Position numbers and translations under genes: made by a program. From Alcanivorax sp. 24 (GTDB taxonomy: Bacteria > Pseudomonadota > Gammaproteobacteria > Pseudomonadales > Alcanivoracaceae), in contig NZ_SNUA01000007.1 in the NCBI RefSeq assembly GCF_004360225.1, forward strand, positions 62,001 to 126,000: a DNA stretch of 64,000 bases. The letters run 5' to 3'. Positions 17,268-25,220 of this stretch are shown here, piece after piece (within the stretch, counting starts at the first letter, position 1; each line of letters opens with the position of its first letter). The notes under the pieces are model-generated. The model searched no databases and was not told the DNA's origin. It worked only from the letters and a program-made list of their open reading frames with translations.

Positions 17268-19604
17268 ATGCCCATATTGACCAGCGAAGCATTATTTCGC
17301 CGCCTGTTTTTCCAGTGGGGCGTGCTGTTACTGATCGCTCTGGCCGCCACCGGCTGGATGGCGAGCCGTGACTTCGTACAGCTCAATGCGTCGGTCTATG
17401 ACCATATGATTGCCTGGTCGGATCGGCCGGTGAACGACGATATTCTCATTGTCGCCGTGGACGACCGCAGCCTTCGTGAGATCGGGCGCTGGCCCTGGAG
17501 CCGGCTGGTGCACGCGGCACTGTTGGACCGCTTGCATGAGGCCGGTGCCCAGGCCGTGATGATGGATATCCTTTTTCTGGAAGCGGAAGGTGACGGCAAG
17601 GCGGACCAGCGCCTGGGCGCCGCCATGGCCCGTGCCGGTAATGTCTATGTGCCCCTGGCGCGGGCTCCGATGTCGACGCCGGGGGCGCCCCCCGTTGTTT
17701 ATCCGCCTTTGCCTGACATCGCTGACAATGCCGCCGGCATCGGACACATTAATGTGGAAGCGGATATGGATGGCAAGGTGCGGCGCCTGTATCTGTGCGA
17801 GGGCGTTATTGATCAGGTGGTACCGCATCTTACCTGGGCGCTGTTCGATTCCCTGGCGAGCAAGGGGTTGGCCACGGGAATGGCGATGCCGGGCGAGGAA
17901 ACCCAGTCGACACACAACACTCCTTCCTGGCACCGGGATCATCTGGTCCGGGTGCCGTTTCGGGGGACGCCCGGGGCGTTTCCGCGAGTGTCCTACAGCA
18001 GTGTGTTGCTCGGCGAGGTTCCGGACGAGCTGCTTAAAGACAGGGTCGTGCTGGTTGGCGCCACCGCCGCCGGTCTGGGAGATCGCTATGCGGTACCGGT
18101 ATCGGGCCGCATGGGCACCATGGCCGGGGTGGAGATCCAGGCTAATCTGCTCAATGGCCTGATGGACGGCTATGTTATTACCGAGCTGGATAAAGCCACG
18201 AGGATATTGCTGTCCATGGTGCCGGTGCTGGCCTTGATGATCGCCTTGCTGGTGTCGCGCTTGCGTTATGTCCACGTCCTGATGGCGTTGATGGCGACAC
18301 TGACCATGGTGGCATGTGCTCTGGCTTTGCGGTTGGGAGTCTGGTGGCCTCCGGCGGCATCCTTAACCGGACTGGTATTGTTCTATCTGCTATGGCAATG
18401 GCGCAGTCAGAGTGTGATCCTGCGTTGGTTCAGCAGTGAGATCGAGTCGCTGAGCAGTGAGCCGAACATGGTGCCGGAGGCGGGCAGTGCTTCCCGCATG
18501 CATTGGGGCAGTACGCTGCATCGCCGGGTCATGGCCCTGGAAGCCGGTGTGCAACAGCTGCGTGCTTCTCGCCGGTTCGTCACCGACATGCTGGACTCTC
18601 TGCCAGTGGTGACGTTTCTGGTGGATGGCGAGGCCAAGGTGAAGGCCGCCAATCGAAAAGCCCGCTGGCTGGTGGGAAATCCCGCGGGGGTGGAGAGTTG
18701 GAAGTTGCGGGATGCGTTGCTGACGGTGGTGCCGGCGGATGCAGTGCCGGTGTTCCTCTCCGAGGGCGGGCGTTTCGCCGATGTGCGTCACTGGCACGGC
18801 CAGGCCTTTTTTGATCGCTGGGGGAATCACTATCGTATGGAAGTGGCGCCGCTGTGGACGGCGATTACCCTGGACGCGGGTTGGCTGATCAGTCTGGTGG
18901 ATATGACCGGCGAACGCCGCGCGGCGGAGCAACGGGCTCACATGTTGCGGTTCCTGTCCCATGATATGAAGGCACCGCAGGCCAGCATGCTGGCCCTGCT
19001 TGATATGCAGAACGGTACCGCGGCGTTGCCAGAGCGGGAATTTCATGCACGTCTGGAGCGACAGGTACGATCCGCCCTGGACATGATCGAGGACTTCATG
19101 CAATTGGCCAAGGTGGAATTCGGTGCCTTGGATTTCCGGGAGGTGCTGCTGGCCAATATCGCCATGGATGCGCTGGATCGGGCCTGGCCCTTGGCTCAGG
19201 CCAAAGGTATCCAGTTGGAAAGCGATAACCTTGACGATGATGGCGGGCCGATTTGGGGTGATCAGGGGTTCCTGGTACGGGCGGTGTTCAATCTGCTTGA
19301 GAACGCGATCAAATACAGCCCGCCCCGAAGCGTGGTGACGTTGTCGGTTTTGCAAAGCGGCGACAGAGTGATTTGTCAGGTCAGCGACCAGGGGATCGGT
19401 ATCGCCAGCCACGACATTCCCTACCTGTTTGAAAGCTATCGCCGCTTCGATGCCGATAACATGGCCACCGGTCTGGGGTTGGGACTGGCCTTCGTGAAGA
19501 CGGTGATGGACAAGCACAATGGTGAGATCCAATGCCGGAGCGTGGTGCGGCAAGGCTCCACGTTTACCTTGAATTTTCCCGCCTACTCGGACGCCGGCGA
19601 CTAG
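17268..19604 (+). CDS. CHASE2 sensor histidine kinase
   Basis: 778 residues from the ATG at 17268; a TTG at 17232 is a weaker alternative. An N-terminal membrane segment is followed by an extracytoplasmic CHASE2 domain (about 40-310; ILIVAVDDRSLREIGRWPWSR, DRVVLVGATAAGLGD), then a cluster of three membrane helices (ILLSMVPVLALMIALLV onward), a PAS-like segment, the H-box LRFLSHDMKAPQ near residue 560, and a HATPase with NAIKYSP, DQGIGI and GLGLGLAFVK. Its likely partner is the OmpR-type regulator at 9738. The stop codon touches a long hairpin. Confidence 0.92.
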   Translation: MPILTSEALFRRLFFQWGVLLLIALAATGWMASRDFVQLNASVYDHMIAWSDRPVNDDILIVAVDDRSLREIGRWPWSRLVHAALLDRLHEAGAQAVMMDILFLEAEGDGKADQRLGAAMARAGNVYVPLARAPMSTPGAPPVVYPPLPDIADNAAGIGHINVEADMDGKVRRLYLCEGVIDQVVPHLTWALFDSLASKGLATGMAMPGEETQSTHNTPSWHRDHLVRVPFRGTPGAFPRVSYSSVLLGEVPDELLKDRVVLVGATAAGLGDRYAVPVSGRMGTMAGVEIQANLLNGLMDGYVITELDKATRILLSMVPVLALMIALLVSRLRYVHVLMALMATLTMVACALALRLGVWWPPAASLTGLVLFYLLWQWRSQSVILRWFSSEIESLSSEPNMVPEAGSASRMHWGSTLHRRVMALEAGVQQLRASRRFVTDMLDSLPVVTFLVDGEAKVKAANRKARWLVGNPAGVESWKLRDALLTVVPADAVPVFLSEGGRFADVRHWHGQAFFDRWGNHYRMEVAPLWTAITLDAGWLISLVDMTGERRAAEQRAHMLRFLSHDMKAPQASMLALLDMQNGTAALPEREFHARLERQVRSALDMIEDFMQLAKVEFGALDFREVLLANIAMDALDRAWPLAQAKGIQLESDNLDDDGGPIWGDQGFLVRAVFNLLENAIKYSPPRSVVTLSVLQSGDRVICQVSDQGIGIASHDIPYLFESYRRFDADNMATGLGLGLAFVKTVMDKHNGEIQCRSVVRQGSTFTLNFPAYSDAGD

Positions 19605-19662
19605 GGCCTGTTCACATCATTTGCACCGCGACAGGCGCGGTGCAAATGGTGTGAACAGGCCC
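19604..19662. repeat. 59-bp hairpin, miniature form of the palindrome-ended element
   Basis: GGGCCTGTT-CACATCATT-TGCACCGCG is followed after five bases by its inverse, with a single T/C-type mismatch in a 27-bp stem. The layout (constant GCCTGTT, a 9-nt variable stretch, then constant sequence ending CCGCG) matches the ends of the 300-bp elements, but the interior is missing. It begins at the kinase stop codon and could act as a transcript end. The 15-mer GTGAACAGGCCCTGG from its right side recurs at 24861. Confidence 0.75.
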
Positions 19663-19735
19663 TGGCGCCGCCGGCCCCGCCCTTCGACTAAAGTCATACT
19701 GTCGCGCCATCCGGCTTTGTTTAGTCTCTTATCTT

Positions 19736-20034
19736 AGAGCCTGTTCATGATCTCTACGCCACCGCGCCGGAGTTCCCTTCTCCCCTGGTGGAAAGTGTCG
19801 TCAGGGCGTGATTTCGATTGTGCGGTGTAGTCGTTCTACATAAACAAGCGTAATCGCGGTCTGGCGGCACTCTCCACCTAAAGAAAGTGGACCCGGCCCT
19901 TCGGGTTGCGCTGGAAAAGCCGCCAGAGGACGCTGTGGCCTTTGACTTTGGCCCACCAGAGCCTGCAGTCCCCAACGCCCTCTGGCGGCTTTTCCAGCAG
20001 CAACGCGGTGGCGTAGAGATCATGAACAGGCTCT
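19736..20034. repeat. ~300-bp palindrome-ended element, copy 1
   Basis: 299 bp bounded by AGAGCCTGTT and its inverse AACAGGCTCT. Inside each end lie nine bases, CATGATCTC at the left and GAGATCATG at the right, that differ from the other copies yet are exactly complementary to each other, then TACGCCACCGCG and its inverse. The interior shares most of its sequence with copies at 45818 (opposite strand) and 57320, including GTGTAGTCGTTCTACA and a GGAAAAGCCGCCAGAGG inverted pair. No convincing protein is encoded. It fills most of the gap 19663-20148. Confidence 0.85.
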
Positions 20035-20148
20035 TAGATGCGGACCGTCCGCGCCTGTCCGGTGAAAACCGGGCGCGTATGTCGAGACGGGGTCGCTGTC
20101 AGTGCCGTCATCGTCACTGGGAATCGTCACTGGGAAAGGGGTTAACTA

Positions 20149-20406
20149 ATGAGAGAAAAAAACGCCCGCGACTATTGGGCCGCCAACCTGAGATTGATCT
20201 TCTCCTATCTCGTTGTCTGGTTTGTCGTTTCCTACGGCTTCGGCATCCTGCTCGTGGATCAACTGAATGCCATCCAGTTTTTCGGCTTCAAACTCGGCTT
20301 CTGGTTTGCGCAACAAGGATCGATCTATGTGTTCCTGATACTGATCGTCATGTATGCCCACTCCATGAACAAACTGGATAAGAAATTCGACGTGGACGAG
20401 CAGTAA
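20149..20406 (+). CDS. DUF4212 small subunit of a sodium/substrate symporter
   Basis: 85 residues with two membrane segments (LIFSYLVVWFVVSYGFGILLV-like and IYVFLILIVMYA), a charged N-terminus NARDYWAANLRLI and the LNAIQFFGFKLGFWFAQQGS link typical of DUF4212 proteins. Members are encoded immediately upstream of VC_2705-type SSS transporters, as here (29-bp gap), and are thought to act as a small partner subunit. A possible AAAGGGG Shine-Dalgarno lies upstream. It is the first gene of the putative acetate/short-chain acid uptake module. Confidence 0.92.
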   Translation: MREKNARDYWAANLRLIFSYLVVWFVVSYGFGILLVDQLNAIQFFGFKLGFWFAQQGSIYVFLILIVMYAHSMNKLDKKFDVDEQ

Positions 20407-20435
20407 ACCAGCTCGATAACAATGAGGATAAGAGT

Positions 20436-22232
20436 ATGGATGTCCAGCTTCTAACCTATATTTTCGTGGGCGCGTCGTTCGCGCTCTATATCGGCATTGC
20501 CATCTGGTCGCGGGCCGGCTCCACCAAGGAGTTCTACGTGGCTGGTGGCGGTGTCTCTCCGGTGGCCAATGGTGCCGCCACGGCGGCGGACTGGATGTCG
20601 GCGGCGTCTTTTATTTCCATGGCGGGGATTATCGCCTACGCCGGCTATGATGCTTCCGTATACCTGATGGGCTGGACTGGCGGCTATGTGCTCCTGGCGA
20701 TGCTCCTGGCGCCCTACCTGCGCAAGTTCGGCAAGTTTACCGTGCCGGATTTCATCGGCGACCGTTACTACTCCAATGTGGCGAGAACGGTGGCGGTGAT
20801 CTGTGTGATATTCGTATCGTTTACCTACGTGGCCGGGCAGATGCGCGGCGTTGGTATCGTGTTCGCCCGCTTCCTGGAAGTGGACGTGAACATCGGCGTG
20901 GTCATCGGCATGGCCATCGTCTTCTGCTATGCCGTGCTGGGTGGCATGAAAGGCATTACCTACACCCAGGTCGCGCAATACTGCGTTCTGATTTTCGCGT
21001 TCCTGGTACCAGCGGTGTTCTTGTCGATCATGATGACGGGGCACGTTTTGCCACAAACCGGTTTCGGCGCCACCGTGTTGGATGCTTCCGGTAATGATAC
21101 CGGAGTCTATCTCCTGGAGCGTCTCGATCAGGTGGTTCAGGACCTTGGTTTCGGTGCCTATACCGACGGTACCAAATCCACTATTGATGTGTTCTTTATC
21201 ACCGCCGCATTGATGTGCGGGACCGCCGGTCTGCCTCACGTTATCGTGCGTTTCTTCACCGTGCCACGTGTGCGTGATGCCCGCATCAGTGCCGGCTGGG
21301 CCCTGTTCTTCATCGCTCTGTTGTACACCTCGGCGCCGGCGGTGGGGGCCTTCGCTCGTACCAATCTGATCGAAACCGTAAACGGCACCGAGTACAAGGC
21401 GTTGCCCGGCTGGTTCTACAACTGGGAAAACTCCGGTTTGATCGGCTGGATGGACAAGAACAACGACGGCCGTGTGCAGATGGCCGCGGGCGCGCCGTTC
21501 GAGGGTAAGCCGGTTTTCTCTGGCTCCCGCGAGGAGGCCGCTGGTCCGCAAGGGGAGCGTGTGCTGACCAATACCCCCACGGATAACGCCTCCGAGGTTT
21601 ATATTGACCGTGACATTATCGTTCTGGCCAACCCGGAAATCGGTAATTTGCCGGCCTGGGTGATTGCCCTGGTGGCGGCGGGGGGCGTAGCGGCGGCCTT
21701 GTCGACGGCGGCGGGGTTGCTGCTGGTGATCTCGTCGGCTATTTCCCATGACCTTTTGAAGAAAACCCTGGTGCCCGGGATCAGCGAGAAACAGGAACTG
21801 CTGGCGGCGCGCCTCGCGGCCATCGTCGCCATCATCATCGCCGGGTACTTTGGCATTAATCCACCGGGTTTCGTGGCCCAGGTGGTGGCCTTTGCCTTCG
21901 GGTTGGCGGCGGCGAGTTTCTTCCCGGTCATTCTGATGGGCATCTTCTACCGCCGCATGAACAAGGAAGGGGCGATTGCCGGCATGCTGGTGGGGCTGGC
22001 CTTCACCTTCGGCTATATCGTCTACTTCAAGTTCATCTCGCCGGAGCTGAACACCGCCGATAATTGGCTGTTTGGTGTCTCCCCCGAGGGGATTGGTACT
22101 GTCGGTATGATTCTTAACTTCGTGGTGGCTTTCGCGGTTTCCCGGGTTACCCAGGCGCCGCCGGAACATATCCAGCATATTGTCGAGGACATCCGGGTGC
22201 CCCGTGGCGCCGGCGCGGCGGTACAACACTGA
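20436..22232 (+). CDS. Sodium:solute symporter, VC_2705/ActP-like subfamily
   Basis: 598-residue inner-membrane transporter of the SSS family with about 13 hydrophobic segments. FYVAGGGVSPVANGAATAADWMSAASF, GGMKGITYTQVAQY (the SSS signature region) and ALSTAAGLLLVISSAISHD are recognisable (given here in part). A hydrophilic insertion of about 70 residues (near 330-395) carries a DKNNDGRVQM stretch resembling an EF-hand-like calcium loop. Likely substrate is acetate or a related monocarboxylate, inferred from subfamily and from the downstream CrbS-like kinase. GAGGATAAGAG precedes the ATG. Confidence 0.92.
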   Translation: MDVQLLTYIFVGASFALYIGIAIWSRAGSTKEFYVAGGGVSPVANGAATAADWMSAASFISMAGIIAYAGYDASVYLMGWTGGYVLLAMLLAPYLRKFGKFTVPDFIGDRYYSNVARTVAVICVIFVSFTYVAGQMRGVGIVFARFLEVDVNIGVVIGMAIVFCYAVLGGMKGITYTQVAQYCVLIFAFLVPAVFLSIMMTGHVLPQTGFGATVLDASGNDTGVYLLERLDQVVQDLGFGAYTDGTKSTIDVFFITAALMCGTAGLPHVIVRFFTVPRVRDARISAGWALFFIALLYTSAPAVGAFARTNLIETVNGTEYKALPGWFYNWENSGLIGWMDKNNDGRVQMAAGAPFEGKPVFSGSREEAAGPQGERVLTNTPTDNASEVYIDRDIIVLANPEIGNLPAWVIALVAAGGVAAALSTAAGLLLVISSAISHDLLKKTLVPGISEKQELLAARLAAIVAIIIAGYFGINPPGFVAQVVAFAFGLAAASFFPVILMGIFYRRMNKEGAIAGMLVGLAFTFGYIVYFKFISPELNTADNWLFGVSPEGIGTVGMILNFVVAFAVSRVTQAPPEHIQHIVEDIRVPRGAGAAVQH

Positions 22233-22256
22233 TCACTGGACCAGGAGTAGATAAAT

Positions 22257-22287
22257 GGGGGCGAGGTGCGATGCGCCTTGCCCCTTT
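22257..22287 (+). terminator. Rho-independent-like terminator after the symporter
   Basis: GGGGCGAGGTGCG and CGCCTTGCCCC pair (with two G-T pairs) around a short loop and are followed by TTTCTC, 24 bp after the symporter stop. It could separate the transporter from the regulatory genes or act as an attenuator before them. Its position also argues against a start for the next gene at 22266. Confidence 0.6.
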
Positions 22288-22329
22288 CTCATAGGAAAAG
22301 GGCACAGGGGCCGGCTATCAGGAAAAGAT

Positions 22330-22367
22330 CATCGGATAAGCCCATCCCAGGGTTGGCTTATCCGATG
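22330..22367. promoter_or_regulatory. Perfect 13-bp inverted repeat in the DUF294 gene leader
   Basis: CATCGGATAAGCC at 22330-22342 is exactly inverted as GGCTTATCCGATG at 22355-22367, with a 12-nt spacer. It lies between the terminator and the probable start of the cNMP-CBS-DUF294 gene. It is not one of the dispersed repeat families here, so an operator or a regulatory mRNA hairpin is possible. Confidence 0.6.
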
Positions 22368-22397
22368 GTTTATCCGGCAGTCTTGTTCGATGAAGGA

Positions 22398-24239
22398 ATG
22401 GGATTCCGGGAGGACAGGGGCAAGGTGGATCTGAATTTCGAGCAGTTGCCGTTCTCCCTGTTGGGTGAACATGGCCGTGAACGTTTGGGCCAGGCGGTGG
22501 AAATGACCTTCCTGGCCGCGGGCACCGTGATTCTCGACGCCGGTGACGCCACCGATTATGTCTATGTGGTTCACAAAGGCGTGGTGGTGGAGCTGGATCC
22601 CCATGCTCCGGAAGCGTCCGCCCGGATCGCGGTCTATACCGATGATGATCTGTTTGGCGCCATTACCGTCTTCAATGGCACCAGCCGTTATCGGTTCAAG
22701 GTGGAGGAAGAAGCGCTTTGCTATTTGATTCCGGCGGAGCTGTTTCAGTCCTTGTGCAATGAGGAACCTGAGTTCGCGGACTACTTTCAGGCAAGATTGG
22801 CGGCGAAAAGCCAGTTACTCGCGGAGCGGCGGGAAGGTGGTGTCACTCTGGCCGGTTTCATGTTGGCGCGGGTCAGTGAGTGCATGCGGGAGCCGGTGCT
22901 GTTGCCCGCGGACGGCACCATCGGTGATGCGGCCACGGAGCTGACCCGGCATGGCGTGGACAGCTTGCTGCTGGAAGCCCATGGTCGGGTCGGAGTGATC
23001 ACCAAAACCGACTTGCTGCGTGGCTTGGTGGAAGAGGAACTGACGCCGCGAAGTCCGGTGTTGGGGTTGGCCTCGTTTTCTCTGGTAACCGTTGATCTGG
23101 ATGAGTTTCTGTTCGCCGCTCTGGTACGCATGACCCGACACCAGGTGACCCGGGTGGTGGTGATGGCACAGGGGCGCGCCCTGGGCGTGGTGGAGCTACC
23201 GGATGTGCTTAGTTTCTTTTCCAGCCGCTCCTACGTGGTGGGGCTGGAAGTGGAACGGGCGGAGGACATGGATGCCCTGGTCTTGGCCAGCGCTCGTTTG
23301 CCGGAGCTGGTACGGGCGCTGATGGCACAGGGCGTGCGCATGCGCTTCGCCATGGAACTGATGGCGGCGCTCAATGGCCGCATCATCGCCCGTGCCTTTG
23401 AATTCCTGGTGCCCCAGACGCGGGCGACGCAGTGCTGCCTGATGGTATTTGGCAGTGAGGGTCGCGGTGAACAGATACTGAAGACCGATCAGGATAACGG
23501 TCTGATTCTGGAAGAAGAGCTGAACTGGCCGGAACTGCGCGAGCTGTCCCGCGCCTTCACCGACACACTGGTGCGTCTGGGGTACCCCCGTTGTCCTGGT
23601 GGCATCATGGTGTCGAATCCGGAATGGGTCGGCACCTTGGCGGATTGGCGCCGGCGTATTCGGCGCTGGGTGGGGCAGGGCGATGACGCCGCAATGATGC
23701 GATTGGCGATTCTGGCCGATGCTCATCCGGTGGCGGGGCAGGTGCGTTTGGTGGAACGACTGCGGGACCTGTTATTCGAGCACTGCAGTCACGACGAAAT
23801 TCTGCTGTCCCAATTTGCCCGTCCGATTCTGCATTTCGCCACGCCTTTGACCTTGTTCGGTACTCTCAAGACCCGCGACCGGACCCTGGATATCAAGAAG
23901 CGCGGTGTTTTCCCGCTGGTTCATGGGGTGCGGGCGTTGAGCCTGCGTTATCGCATACGGGAAACCAACACCCTGGCCCGGCTGACGCGCCTGGTCGATG
24001 CCGGTCATTTGGAAGCGGAAATGGCCGATGATCTCGGTGGCGCGTTGTCGGTGTTTTCCGAGTTGCGACTGCGCCAGCAGATGAGATCCATGTCCGAGCC
24101 CGGAGCCGCGTTGGATTCCGGCAATCAGGTCAACGTCGCCGGCTTGTCGTCCCTGGAGCGGGATATGCTGCGCGACGCCCTGCATGTGGTGAATGACTTC
24201 AAGAAGAGCCTGAGTCGGCGTTTCCATCTTGAGTACTGA
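22398..24239 (+). CDS. cNMP-binding / CBS / DUF294 putative nucleotidyltransferase
   Basis: About 613 residues. A cyclic-nucleotide-binding-like domain comes first (TVILDAGDATDYVYVVHKG, DDLFGAITVF), then a CBS pair (MREPVLLPADGTIGDAATEL, GVITKTDLLRG), then a DUF294 nucleotidyltransferase-like domain with FGSEGRGEQILKTDQDNGL, matching the GSxxRxEQ-DQD pattern, and a C-terminal helical DUF294_C region. The substrate of this family is unknown; linkage with acetate symporters and CrbS-type kinases is common. The start is uncertain: GTG 22266 and ATG 22365 lie in hairpins, and GTG 22425 is also possible. Confidence 0.85.
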   Translation: MGFREDRGKVDLNFEQLPFSLLGEHGRERLGQAVEMTFLAAGTVILDAGDATDYVYVVHKGVVVELDPHAPEASARIAVYTDDDLFGAITVFNGTSRYRFKVEEEALCYLIPAELFQSLCNEEPEFADYFQARLAAKSQLLAERREGGVTLAGFMLARVSECMREPVLLPADGTIGDAATELTRHGVDSLLLEAHGRVGVITKTDLLRGLVEEELTPRSPVLGLASFSLVTVDLDEFLFAALVRMTRHQVTRVVVMAQGRALGVVELPDVLSFFSSRSYVVGLEVERAEDMDALVLASARLPELVRALMAQGVRMRFAMELMAALNGRIIARAFEFLVPQTRATQCCLMVFGSEGRGEQILKTDQDNGLILEEELNWPELRELSRAFTDTLVRLGYPRCPGGIMVSNPEWVGTLADWRRRIRRWVGQGDDAAMMRLAILADAHPVAGQVRLVERLRDLLFEHCSHDEILLSQFARPILHFATPLTLFGTLKTRDRTLDIKKRGVFPLVHGVRALSLRYRIRETNTLARLTRLVDAGHLEAEMADDLGGALSVFSELRLRQQMRSMSEPGAALDSGNQVNVAGLSSLERDMLRDALHVVNDFKKSLSRRFHLEY

Positions 24240-24256
24240 ACCAGGAGTACCGAACC

Positions 24257-24862
24257 ATGCATACATTGAAGCGTATCTGGCAGCGCCACCGGCACGGCGA
24301 TGGTCCTTTCTCTCATATGTTCGAGTTACCCTCGGACCCGGATGAGCTGGTGGCGATTGACTGTGAGACCACCGGACTGGATGTGCGCCGTGCCGAACTG
24401 GTATCCGTGGCGGCGGTGCCGATCAGTCATGGGCGGGTGAAAGCGGGCGCGGCGCTGGATCTGCACGTTCAGGCGCCGGCATCCCTGGATGCCACGTCGA
24501 TTCGCATTCACCGGTTGCGGCCGCTGGATCTGCGTGAGGGTGGTGAGGTTCGCCGGGTCCTGGAGCAACTGCTCGCCTTTATTGATAACCGGCCGCTGGT
24601 GGGCTGGTGTCTGAGCTTCGATATGGCGATTCTGAATCGTTACACCAAAGCCCTGTTCGGTTTTGAGCTGCCCAACCGCCGTATCGAGCTGAGCAGCCTG
24701 TACCAGAAACGTCTGCGTCATCGCCAGCCAGAACAGGTGGCGGATTTGCGTTTTGAGCAGGTGGCGGCGGATCTGGGTGTGCCGGTAATGGGGCGGCACA
24801 GCGCGCGCGGTGATGCCACCACGGCCGCGCTGATGTACACCCGGCTGGTGGAAATAGCGTGA
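24257..24862 (+). CDS. DnaQ-like 3'-5' exonuclease
   Basis: 201 residues of the DEDDh exonuclease fold. Exo I AIDCETTGLD (catalytic D and E near 34-36), Exo II LVGWCLSFDMAILNR, and Exo III GRHSARGDATTAALM with the H-x4-D pair are all present. It resembles the epsilon-like proteins encoded beside DUF294 genes rather than true DnaQ, and has no polymerase-clamp motif that I can identify. It starts 17 bp after the DUF294 stop, with a CAGGAG Shine-Dalgarno, so the two are cotranscribed. The DNA or RNA target is unknown. Confidence 0.9.
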   Translation: MHTLKRIWQRHRHGDGPFSHMFELPSDPDELVAIDCETTGLDVRRAELVSVAAVPISHGRVKAGAALDLHVQAPASLDATSIRIHRLRPLDLREGGEVRRVLEQLLAFIDNRPLVGWCLSFDMAILNRYTKALFGFELPNRRIELSSLYQKRLRHRQPEQVADLRFEQVAADLGVPVMGRHSARGDATTAALMYTRLVEIA

Positions 24863-24889
24863 ACAGGCCCTGGCAAGGAGTGGTAAACC

Positions 24890-25111
24890 ATGGTGTATTT
24901 GGAAACGGTATTGTTGGTTCTGGGGCTGCTGGTCGTTCTGGGTACCTACGCGCACTATTGGCGTCGCACCGGAGACTGGCGCGGCGTGGCCCGTTTCTGG
25001 GCGCGCGGTATGACGCTGTCAGTGGCGGAGTTCAAGGCGCAGCGCGCGGGTGTATTGTTATTATTGCTGGCGGTGGTGATTCGCTTCGCGCGTGCCTTGA
25101 TGCTGTGGTGA
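24890..25111 (+). CDS. Small membrane protein of unknown function
   Basis: 73 residues with two hydrophobic segments (VLLVLGLLVVLGTYA and GVLLLLLAVVIRFA) separated by a basic loop YWRRTGDWRGVARFWARG. CAAGGAG lies 8 bases before the ATG. I do not recognise a family. Its place between the exonuclease and the SSS-kinase gene suggests membership of the same regulon. Confidence 0.7.
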   Translation: MVYLETVLLVLGLLVVLGTYAHYWRRTGDWRGVARFWARGMTLSVAEFKAQRAGVLLLLLAVVIRFARALMLW

Positions 25112-25156
25112 GATGGAGCCCTCCGCCAGGGTATCTGCGCTCATGAGCCGCGATTG

Positions 25157-25190
25157 GCGTGTAAGCGTGCCGGCGTGTTGCGTGTAAGCG
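25157..25190. repeat. CGTGTTGCGTG-family repeat, short
   Basis: GGCGTGTAAGCGTGCCGG is followed by CGTGTTGCGTGTAAGCG, so GCGTGTAAGCG occurs twice directly. It is shorter than the family members at 8819 and 41669 and lies 31 bp before the hybrid kinase gene. Confidence 0.6.
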
Positions 25191-25220
25191 TATCGGGCTT
25201 GCACACGGTTCGGAGGCAAG

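Noticed and set aside
20451-22229. A 592-codon minus-strand open frame opposite the SSS symporter
   Set aside because: The composition (R, H, Q rich) and exact coextension with the symporter mark it as an antisense shadow.
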